This document shows, in pieces, positions 22,652-30,055 of a stretch of 33,817 nt of DNA (position 1 is the first letter of the stretch; each line of letters starts with the position of its first letter). Below the pieces are notes generated by a model. That model ran no database searches, had not been told where the DNA came from, and worked only from the letters and a program-made list of their open reading frames with translations. The position numbers and the translations under genes are program-made. Origin of the DNA: Mariprofundaceae bacterium (GTDB lineage: Bacteria > Pseudomonadota > Zetaproteobacteria > Mariprofundales > Mariprofundaceae); NCBI GenBank assembly GCA_015663235.1, contig DQSL01000057.1:1-33817 (forward strand). Direction: 5' to 3'.

Positions 22652-23202
22652 TGCATATTCTTATTGCTTATCATTCCGATTATCAACATACACAAGCCGT
22701 GGCAGATGCGGTGGCGGCAGGCGCAAATGCGGCACTTGCAGATGCAGGCATCAATGCCCAAGCGATTCTAAAACAAGCCGTTGATGCTTCCCTTGATGAT
22801 TTAAGAGATGCAGATGTGCTTATCTTTGGTTCACCCGTGCACATGGGTAGCATGGCTTGGCAAATGAAGCAGTTGGTTGATGCAGGCTCTAAGCTTTGGA
22901 TGGCAGGCGACTTGGAAGGTAAAGTTGGTGGCGTGTTTGCCACCTATGGCGGTTTTGGCGGTGCGGGTGGTGGTGTTGAGCAAACATTGATGTCGCTTCA
23001 TGCCAACTTCTTAGAACACGGGATGTTGGTGTGTGGTTTTCCGCGTTCTTTATCAGGCTTTGCCGATGCAGGTATTCATTGGGGTTTGGCGGTGCGGACA
23101 GGTAATGATGAAGGTATGCCTGAAGGTGTTGATGATGCGGCATTGGTGGCAGCGCGAGCGTACGGTTCGCATGTGGCAGAAACAGCACTTCGATTTCAAT
23201 AA
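22651..23202 (+). CDS. Flavodoxin-fold NAD(P)H:quinone oxidoreductase, WrbA-like
   Basis: ILIAYHSDYQHTQAVADAVAAGA; IFGSPVHMGSMAWQMKQLVD; FATYGGFGGAGGGVEQTL. Confidence 0.85.
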   Translation: MHILIAYHSDYQHTQAVADAVAAGANAALADAGINAQAILKQAVDASLDDLRDADVLIFGSPVHMGSMAWQMKQLVDAGSKLWMAGDLEGKVGGVFATYGGFGGAGGGVEQTLMSLHANFLEHGMLVCGFPRSLSGFADAGIHWGLAVRTGNDEGMPEGVDDAALVAARAYGSHVAETALRFQ

Positions 23203-23221
23203 ATAAAGGTTTAGAGCATTC

Positions 23222-24172
23222 ATGTCCGTTTATACAGAATTAACCACACAAGATTTCAACAATATTTTAGCTGGTTATTCGCTTGGGAAACTGCAAAGTT
23301 TCACGGGCATTGCCGCAGGCATTGAAAACAGTAATTTTTTCTTGGAGATGCAAGGTGGAACGCGATATGTGTTGACCATTTTTGAGCGATTGAATGCTGA
23401 TGAGCTTCCCTATTTTATGCGTTTGATGAAACATTTAGCTAGCCATGGTTTGAAAAGCCCTGATGTGTTGGTGCGCAATGACGATTCACTTATTTTCGAT
23501 TTTGAAACGGATGACGGTGTTAAACAAGGTTGTATCGTGTCTTGCTTAACAGGTGAGACTTTAGACTTTTTAAATCAAGCTCAGCTTCGCTCATCAGGCG
23601 AAGCATTGGCGACGTTACACATGGCAGGCAGCAGCTTTGATGAACATAGAGACAACCCAACAGGCTTTGATTGGCTGGAAGATAACATTCAAAATATGCA
23701 AGCCGATGTAGAAAAGATATATGGTGCGGAAGCGCTTGCCTTGCTTAATGATGAGCTGGCTTTTCAAAAGCAGCAACGTGTCAGTGGTTTGCCTAGCGGC
23801 GTGATTCATGGTGATTTATTTACGGATAACATCTTGTTTATGGGTAATGATGTTTCAGGGGTAATTGATTTCTATTATGCCCATCACTCATCTTTTGCCA
23901 TGGATATTGCCATTGCCATCAATGCGCAAGCCATTGTACTTGGTGATGAGGATGAAGCTCGTATGGCAGCATTTTTGGCAGGTTATGAATCCAAACGTGT
24001 GCTCCAAGCCAGTGAAAAAGATGCGCTGAATGGTTTGCTGCGACTGGGTGCATTGCGCTTTTGGGTATCGCGGTTGTTTGATGCTTTGTATCCTAGAGGT
24101 GGTGCGATGACGCAAACCAAGGACCCTGAAGAATACCGTAGGAAGTTACTTTCCCATAAGTTGACAGAGTGA
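23222..24172 (+). CDS. thrB: Homoserine kinase, aminoglycoside-phosphotransferase fold
   Basis: SVYTELTTQDFNNILAGYSLGKLQSFTGIAAGIENSNFFLE; GVIHGDLFTDNILF. Confidence 0.93.
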   Translation: MSVYTELTTQDFNNILAGYSLGKLQSFTGIAAGIENSNFFLEMQGGTRYVLTIFERLNADELPYFMRLMKHLASHGLKSPDVLVRNDDSLIFDFETDDGVKQGCIVSCLTGETLDFLNQAQLRSSGEALATLHMAGSSFDEHRDNPTGFDWLEDNIQNMQADVEKIYGAEALALLNDELAFQKQQRVSGLPSGVIHGDLFTDNILFMGNDVSGVIDFYYAHHSSFAMDIAIAINAQAIVLGDEDEARMAAFLAGYESKRVLQASEKDALNGLLRLGALRFWVSRLFDALYPRGGAMTQTKDPEEYRRKLLSHKLTE

Positions 24173-24231
24173 CTTCTTGACAGCCCCTCCATTTATATAC
24201 TCTTACAGTCAGCTTGGAAAAGGGAGTATCA

Positions 24232-24486
24232 ATGTTTACGAAAATAAGTACAAATAACGGTTGCAGCACCATGTTTGATGATGGCTGCCACAGTAGTGTT
24301 TATCAGACACGGTCGTTATAGTGTCTCAGATTTGAAAAAGAATCCGATTAAAGTTGTGGGGCACAAGGTGAAGGTTTTCCTATTGCTGTGCTGAATAGGA
24401 ACACCCCTGATTGTGCGCCTGCGAAAGCTTATGAAGCGTTGATGGATAGATTGGAAGACTTGGAATTGAACGCAAGCCGTGTATAA
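24232..24486 (+). pseudogene. Phd/YefM (StbD-like) antitoxin remnant, frameshifted, no adjacent toxin
   Basis: Fragments VSDLKKNPIKVVG and, in another frame, AQGEGFPIAVLNRNTPDCAPAKAYEALMDRLEDLELNASRV*, separated by stops and shifts. Confidence 0.7.
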
Positions 24487-24534
24487 AAAAAGTGGCGGCT
24501 AAGCGGTAATCAATGATGACTTAACGATGTTACT

Positions 24535-24584
24535 CACAATACCGCCGCCAACAAGTTTATCTCCACATAAAATACAGCGACTTG
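24535..24584 (-). repeat. Diverged second copy of the mnmA 3' tail (direct repeat of 25862-25912)
   Basis: Hand alignment gives 45 of 51 columns identical (5 mismatches, 1 gap). Minus-strand translation retains ...DKLVGGGIVSNIVK versus ...DELVGGGIVSTIVK in mnmA. Confidence 0.85.
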
Positions 24585-24620
24585 ACATTCTTTATTCTAG
24601 ATTCCAGAATATGGAATAAA
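24582..24620 (+). promoter_or_regulatory. Candidate sigma70-type promoter with overlapping dyad operator
   Basis: TTGACA (24582-24587), 17-nt spacer, CAGAAT (24605-24610). Symmetric dyad TTTATTC-TAG-ATTC-CA-GAAT-ATG-GAATAAA spans 24591-24620. Confidence 0.6.
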
Positions 24621-24644
24621 TTAGAAGGGAGGGAGAGTGTTGTC

Positions 24645-25160
24645 ATGAGGCTAAAAGAAGAAGATATATATGTTGGTCTTAAACTGGTCGTTCTTAGGAA
24701 TGAGCCATGGTCTATGCAGCGCATTGGGGAGTCATTAGGGCTTAGTGCATCAAGGGTGCATGGTGCTATTCATAGGTTATTAAAAGCAAATTTGATTCGT
24801 AAAGACAAAGGTTACAAAGTTATATCAGCTAATCTCAAGGAGTTTCTAGTACATGGCATTCGATTTGTATTTGTTCCTGATATAGGCGAACCATGTAGAG
24901 GTATGCCAACAGCATCGTATGCAGCGCCATTGAACATAGACTTTTTTGAAACAAACCATTTGCCTCATGTTTGGCCTGATGCGGAAGGTGAGGTGAGGGG
25001 CATTTCTTTCTCCCCACTTTGTAAACATGTGCCTAAAGGTGCGCGTAGCGATGCAGAGTTGTATGCGCTGCTGGCGTTGGTGGATGCTATTCGAGGCGGG
25101 CGGGCAAGAGAACGAAATATGGCGATTGAACAAATCAAACAAAAACTATCTACTAAATGA
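24645..25160 (+). CDS. Winged-helix DNA-binding protein, candidate AbiEi-like antitoxin/autoregulator
   Basis: WSMQRIGESLGLSASRVHGAIHRLLKANLIRK HTH region. ATG at 24645 follows GGGAGGGAG, and the stop overlaps the next ATG (ATGA). Confidence 0.75.
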   Translation: MRLKEEDIYVGLKLVVLRNEPWSMQRIGESLGLSASRVHGAIHRLLKANLIRKDKGYKVISANLKEFLVHGIRFVFVPDIGEPCRGMPTASYAAPLNIDFFETNHLPHVWPDAEGEVRGISFSPLCKHVPKGARSDAELYALLALVDAIRGGRARERNMAIEQIKQKLSTK

Positions 25161-25860
25161 GTCCGCAAGACCCAAATGTGGAAATGCTAGAGTTGGTGAG
25201 TAGTGGGTTAAGTTATCTTACTGATGAAGTTGTATTTCTTGGTGGCTGTGCTGTCGGCTTTCTGATTACAGACCCAGCAGCAGCACCGATAAGGGAAACA
25301 AAAGATGTGGGTGTTATTGCTGAAATCACAAGCCACCAAGATTACTATGATTTTTCACAGAAATTACCGATTTAGGATTTCGCGAAGATAGAAGCGAAGG
25401 TGCTCCAATGTGCCGTTGGGTTTATCAATCGATTGCTGTGGATGTGATGCCTATAAATGAGGATATTCTTGGCTTTAGTAATAAGTGGTATGATAAAGCA
25501 ATGGATAACGCTAAAACAGTATCACTTCGTAATGGTGATATCAGAATGGTTTCTGCGCCTTATTTTTTAGCGACCAAATTGGAGGCATTTTATGGGAGAG
25601 GACGGAATGATTATATAGCAAGTCACGACCTTGAAGATTTAATTGCGGTGTTGGATGGTAGAGCTAGCCTTGTACAAGAGGTGCTAGAAAGCTCAGAAGT
25701 TTTACAAGTATATTTAACGGATGCTTTTGAAAAACTGCTTAGCAATGATGATTTTTTGGATGCGTTACATGGGCATGTATTAGCGGATGCTGTAAGTCAG
25801 TCTCGTGTTGTTATCGTACAAGAAAGAATGCGTAAAATAGCGGCTATTTTACAATCGTAG
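25157..25860 (+). pseudogene. AbiEii-like nucleotidyltransferase, disrupted by frameshift
   Basis: First part ...VFLGGCAVGFLITDPAAAPIRETKDVGVIAEITSHQDYYDFSQKL, then a -1 shift near 25366-25370, then DLGFREDRSEGAPMCRWVYQSIAVDVMPINEDILGFSNKWY...APYFLATKLEAFYGRGRNDYIASHDLEDLIAVLDG. Confidence 0.8.
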
Positions 25861-26959
25861 ACACAATACCACCACCAACAAGTTCATCGCCCACATAAAA
25901 TGCAGCGACTTGCCCTGGCGCAGTTGGTTTTTGTGGGTCATCAAAGGTGAGCGAAGTGTTACCAGCATCAACTGTGATAACGCATGGTGATGGGCGCATT
26001 TGATAGCGGACTTTGCTTAATACCTGCTCACCTGCTTTGATGTTTCTAAGCCATGTGGTTTCAGCTACGGATACTTCACGAATCAGCGCATCGGCTGGTG
26101 GCGCAACAATTACACGCGCTGTTGTGCCATCCATCTCAACAACATGCCAAGGACCATTGGGAAGCCCCAAACCTTTGCGTTGCCCTAGCGTGAAATGGGC
26201 AATGCCTTTATGTCTGCCCAAGATATTGCCTTCTCTATCCATAATATCACCAGCGCGGAAACCAGCTTCTGCACCTTCTTTTTTGAGGAATGCAATGCGA
26301 TTGCCCGCAGGGATAAAACAAATATCTTGTGACTCATGTTTTTCAGCGGTCATCAAATCATAATGGCGGGCTAAAATGCGCGTACCATCTTTTTGTAAAT
26401 GACCGACAGGGAATAAAATTCTAGCAACTTGTTGTTTGTTGGTGGTGGCTAGAAAATAACTTTGGTCTTTGATTTGGTCGTTGCCGCGATAAATATGTAC
26501 GCCTTCATCATCATCTTTGCGTTGCACGTAATGACCTGTGGCAATAAATTCGGCTTCCAATTCATCGGCAGCATCAAGCAATGCGCCAAATTTCACAAAA
26601 CGATTGCAACGTTCACATGGGTTGGGTGTGCGCCCTGTTTCATAATCACTGATGAATGGGTCAATGACATTTTCGCGGAAATTTTTGCGCATGTCCATAT
26701 TGTAGAATGGAATACCGATTTGGTCGCAAACGCGCCTTGCATCATAGGCATCATCCAATGAACAGCATGAGCCATGCCCAGATACTTCATCACGATTGTA
26801 GTCCCACACATGCAAGAATACACCAATCACATCAGCACCCGCTTCTTTGAGCATGGCAGCCACCACAGAAGAATCCACACCGCCTGACATCGCAGCAATG
26901 ACACGCACACCTTTGAGGTGCGATAAGTCAGGCATAAGTGATTGAATGTCAGTGCTCAT
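25844..26959 (-). CDS. mnmA: tRNA-specific 2-thiouridylase
   Basis: VRVIAAMSGGVDSSVVAAMLKEAGADVIGVFLHVWDYN; TPNPCERCNRFVKFG; ATGHYVQR; GQRKGLGL. Confidence 0.98.
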   Translation of the reverse strand: MSTDIQSLMPDLSHLKGVRVIAAMSGGVDSSVVAAMLKEAGADVIGVFLHVWDYNRDEVSGHGSCCSLDDAYDARRVCDQIGIPFYNMDMRKNFRENVIDPFISDYETGRTPNPCERCNRFVKFGALLDAADELEAEFIATGHYVQRKDDDEGVHIYRGNDQIKDQSYFLATTNKQQVARILFPVGHLQKDGTRILARHYDLMTAEKHESQDICFIPAGNRIAFLKKEGAEAGFRAGDIMDREGNILGRHKGIAHFTLGQRKGLGLPNGPWHVVEMDGTTARVIVAPPADALIREVSVAETTWLRNIKAGEQVLSKVRYQMRPSPCVITVDAGNTSLTFDDPQKPTAPGQVAAFYVGDELVGGGIVSTIVK

Positions 26960-26988
26960 GGGTTCTCCGTGATTTTTTTAGTGAAACA

Positions 26989-27025
26989 AAAAAGCCTACA
27001 TGTTTTGCAACAGTGTAGGCTTTAG
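26989..27025 (-). terminator. Rho-independent terminator downstream of sspA
   Basis: Minus strand AAGCCTACA-loop-TGTAGGCTT followed by TTTTG. Confidence 0.8.
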
Positions 27026-27044
27026 AACAGGTTTCATACAAAGC

Positions 27045-27641
27045 TTACAGGCTGTCGCGCAGCATCTTCTCATGTTCAGATAATGAACGACCAAATGCAG
27101 GGCGCTCAAAAACTCTGTCCATGTATGCTTCCAAATGCGGCCAATCAAATGTGCTGATACCATTTGATTCTAAGCGCCACAACACGGGTGCAAGTGTGAT
27201 GTCTGCAAGCGTATATTGTTCACCAATAAAGAACACTTGGTTGGCAAGGTAGCCATCCAATGATTCAAGGTAGGCGCGCATTTTCTTCGCAGGCTCAGAT
27301 TTTTTCTTTAAACGAACCAAGTTGTAATGAAGTGGGTACACTTCTTGCTCAATGCGCATCACAGCCAAACGCATTTGTGCGCGTTCTGCGGGTGAACCAG
27401 GTTTAAGGGGTGGGTGTGGATAACGTTCATCCAAATACTCATTCACCACAGACGGCTCAAAAAACACAACATCACGGTCAATCACTGTTGGAAGCTTGCC
27501 GTAGGGGTTGATTTTTGAGAAGTCAGCAGGAAGCTTGTCTTCATCCAACTCGAAGGTTTCAACGGGCAATTCTTTTTCAGCCAACACAATACGGGTACGG
27601 TGTGAATCGGGTGAAACACCACTTGAATATAACTTTATCAT
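27045..27641 (-). CDS. sspA: Stringent starvation protein A / glutathione S-transferase-fold protein
   Basis: MIKLYSSGVSPDSHRTRIVLAEKELPVE; NPYGKLPTVIDRDVVFFEPSVVNEYLDERYPHPPL. Confidence 0.88.
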   Translation of the reverse strand: MIKLYSSGVSPDSHRTRIVLAEKELPVETFELDEDKLPADFSKINPYGKLPTVIDRDVVFFEPSVVNEYLDERYPHPPLKPGSPAERAQMRLAVMRIEQEVYPLHYNLVRLKKKSEPAKKMRAYLESLDGYLANQVFFIGEQYTLADITLAPVLWRLESNGISTFDWPHLEAYMDRVFERPAFGRSLSEHEKMLRDSL

Positions 27642-27705
27642 TTACGCTACTCCAGCAAAAAAAGGTTGCGGATTATATCATTATAGATAAAAAAAGAAAG
27701 AAGCT

Positions 27706-28443
27706 TTATTTATTGGCTTGTTGGAGGTCCGATTGCAGCCAGCGATGTGCCAACTTTATGGTAAGCGGCAAGGCATTACCAAGTGCGATATGTGCGGCAA
27801 TAGCTGAGGCTAACCTGCATCCTGTGCCGTGCGCTGCGGAGATGGAAAGGGATTGCTTTTGGCATGAGAATGTTTGCAAGATGCCGTCCATACAAAGTAC
27901 ATCATGCAGCGTGTTTGCCTCTTTATGCCCGCCTTTGAGTAGAACTGGGGTGTGAAATGCATCAAACAATAACCGAGCTGCTTCTTGTGCATCCACAATA
28001 TCAGACCTTAAGAAAAACGAAGCTTCTTGAAGGTTGGGTGTCCAAAGTGTTGCCAAAGAAATGAGTTTTTCATAAGCATCTTTAGCTGTTTCTTTATCAA
28101 ATAAAAATGTGTTCGATGAGGCAATCAACACAGGGTCAACAATCAAAGGTATATCGCCAATAAAAGGAATCAGTGCTTCGATATGTGTTTGGTCATACAA
28201 CATGCCCGTTTTGATACATGCCACATTATAATAACTGGAAATAGCTTGCAGTTCGGCTTCAAATTGGGTGATGGATGAGGCTTGAATATGTAAAATGTTC
28301 TCAGGATTTTGTGCGGTGAGTGCGGTAATGGCAGAACAGCCTTGAACATCAAGCGCTTCAAATACACGCAAGTCCGCTTGAATGCCTGCGCCAGCGCAAG
28401 AATCCGAGCCGCCTACACTTAGGCAGACGGGGCGTTGTTCCAC
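27706..28443 (-). CDS. thiD: Hydroxymethylpyrimidine/phosphomethylpyrimidine kinase
   Basis: GGSDSCAGAGIQADLRVFEALDVQGCSAITALTAQN; VLLKGGHKE; HGTGCRLASAIAAHIALG. Confidence 0.95.
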   Translation of the reverse strand: MEQRPVCLSVGGSDSCAGAGIQADLRVFEALDVQGCSAITALTAQNPENILHIQASSITQFEAELQAISSYYNVACIKTGMLYDQTHIEALIPFIGDIPLIVDPVLIASSNTFLFDKETAKDAYEKLISLATLWTPNLQEASFFLRSDIVDAQEAARLLFDAFHTPVLLKGGHKEANTLHDVLCMDGILQTFSCQKQSLSISAAHGTGCRLASAIAAHIALGNALPLTIKLAHRWLQSDLQQANK

Positions 28444-29072
28444 AATGTCACCATGTTTTCTGCGTTGTTTTGAATGTCTGAGGTAGTGCCATCAAATAAG
28501 CTGGAAACCACGGCTGCATATGTTGCGCCTGCGGCTTTAATCATCACAATATTATCCAAGTTGATGCCGCCAATCGCGCAAACTTTAGCATCGGGAAACA
28601 TGCTGCAAGCTTTGGCTAAGCGAGGCAAACCAATCACAGGCACATCAGCTTTGGTGGTGGAGGCGAACACTGCGCCAAAGGATATATAATCTGCACCATA
28701 TCGTAGGGCGGACTTGGCATATTGGGCATCGGCACGGGCTGTGATGCCAATAATAAAATCATCAGAGGTTTGACTACGAAGTTTGGCAAGCTCTGGTGCA
28801 TCATCTTTGCCCAAGTGCACACCATCCGCACCACTTTCTAAGGCAAGTTGCATGGAATCATTGATGATAAGTGTAGCATTATATTTTTGGGTTAATTTAC
28901 GCAAAACTTTGGCGCGTTTTAGCCCACGCTTAAACCCCTGTTTTTTGTCGCGAAGTTGTAATATGCGAACACCACCAAGCATTGCAGCTTCTGCTTTTTC
29001 AAGCAGAAGTTCTGTTTCAACATCGGCGGGTAGGATGCCGTATATACCTGATGTCATTTCTTTTTGAGCCAT
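28419..29072 (-). CDS. thiE: Thiamine-phosphate synthase (start uncertain; open to 29126)
   Basis: RILQLRDKKQ; LIINDSMQLALESGADGVHLGKDDAPE; GADYISFGAVFASTTK; AIGGINLDNI. Confidence 0.93.
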   Translation of the reverse strand: MAQKEMTSGIYGILPADVETELLLEKAEAAMLGGVRILQLRDKKQGFKRGLKRAKVLRKLTQKYNATLIINDSMQLALESGADGVHLGKDDAPELAKLRSQTSDDFIIGITARADAQYAKSALRYGADYISFGAVFASTTKADVPVIGLPRLAKACSMFPDAKVCAIGGINLDNIVMIKAAGATYAAVVSSLFDGTTSDIQNNAENMVTLWNNAPSA

Positions 29073-29101
29073 GGCGGAAGTGTAACTTGTTATAGCGAAC
29101 G

Positions 29102-29139
29102 TTTCCTTCATTTTTTGCGTGAACAAAAAACGAAGGAAA
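29102..29139. repeat. 38-bp near-perfect stem-loop 5' of thiE
   Basis: TTTCCTTCATTTTTTG-cgtgaa-CAAAAAACGAAGGAAA; 15 of 16 arm positions complementary. Confidence 0.7.
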
Positions 29140-29276
29140 AAAATCGCCCTTTACAGCCTTCTTCTTCCTACACTTTCAGAATAAAACGGGCGCAAAATGA
29201 GAATATTTTGCTTTATCCTTTTTTTGTTCTTTCGTTTCGGCGCAGGCGAACAAAGAAAAAGACTTGCCGACTGGTT

Positions 29277-29343
29277 TGCCATCCCCGCGAAGGCGGGAAT
29301 TCATTTAGGCTGACGGGGTGCCATATCGAGTACGGCATGACGG
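29277..29343. repeat. REP-like palindromic intergenic element
   Basis: CCCGC-gaag-GCGGG hairpin, then TGCCATA-tcgag-TACGGCA hairpin, ending in CATGACG; resembles the widespread proteobacterial CCCGCGAAGGCGGG...GTACGGCATGACG repeat. Confidence 0.65.
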
Positions 29344-29386
29344 TTGTTAAGGCTGTGTTTATCTGCGTGAATCCGTGGCGAATTGG

Positions 29387-30055
29387 TTAATCAATTAGTT
29401 TGAGCAAGTCTGTGAAGTGTGAGAGACTTACTACTTTATCTGCGTATTCCGCAGGCACATCTTGGTAGCCATGTTCAGCAAAACAAACCGTATGACACTC
29501 AGCTGCAAAACCAGCTTCAACATCAAAGCGGGTATCACCCACCATCACTGTTTCACTGTGGTCAACACCCATAGCGCGGCAGCACTCTAGAAGCATGTCA
29601 GGTGCTGGTTTTTTGGCGAAACCATCTTCAGGTGATAATGCTAAGGTCATGTAGTCATCCAAGCCCAAGGCAGCAGTCACTTTAACCCGTGCTTTGGCAG
29701 GTTTTGCGGTGACGATACACATCGGGATACCTTTGGCTTTGATGGTATCCAATGTTTCGGTCACACCAGGAAGCATCTTGCCTTCTTCAGCAGGAAACTG
29801 CTCATAAAAATCAGCAAAAGCATGATACAATGCCATAGTGTCGGGGTGATCCATCGGTTTACCCAACACATTCGATGCAAGCTTTTGTGCGCCGCCGCCC
29901 ACATGCGGTTGTGTTTCGGCAGTGGTCATTTGAAAATCATAACCAAGCTTTTTTAAGGCGCGGTTGGCATTGGCGCGAATATCAGGAAGCGCATCTATCA
30001 GTGTACCATCCAAATCAAAAATAAACGCCTTAATTTTAGTGTTTTGATTACTCAT
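29387..30055 (-). CDS. gph: Phosphoglycolate phosphatase-like HAD hydrolase
   Basis: IKAFIFDLDGTLIDALPDIRANANRALKKLG; VMVGDTRFDVEAG. Confidence 0.88.
   Translation of the reverse strand: MSNQNTKIKAFIFDLDGTLIDALPDIRANANRALKKLGYDFQMTTAETQPHVGGGAQKLASNVLGKPMDHPDTMALYHAFADFYEQFPAEEGKMLPGVTETLDTIKAKGIPMCIVTAKPAKARVKVTAALGLDDYMTLALSPEDGFAKKPAPDMLLECCRAMGVDHSETVMVGDTRFDVEAGFAAECHTVCFAEHGYQDVPAEYADKVVSLSHFTDLLKLID

Noticed and set aside
24177-24201. TTGACA...TATACT promoter in front of the Phd-like remnant
   Set aside because: The spacer is only 13 nt, too short for a standard sigma70 promoter.
24582-24644. ORF-track N-terminal extension MTFFILDSRIWNKLEGRESVV of the winged-helix protein
   Set aside because: It would start at the TTG of the -35 box and read through the dyad; the ATG at 24645 has a good Shine-Dalgarno sequence.
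29064-29390. 108 aa plus-strand ORF (MSHGGSVTCYSERF...CHPREGGNSFRLTG...)
   Set aside because: Runs through the intergenic stem-loop and the REP-like element; CHPREGGNSF is a typical spurious translation of such repeats.
29073-29390. TPP riboswitch upstream of thiE
   Set aside because: The conserved CTGAGA-type core was not found on the minus strand in this leader.
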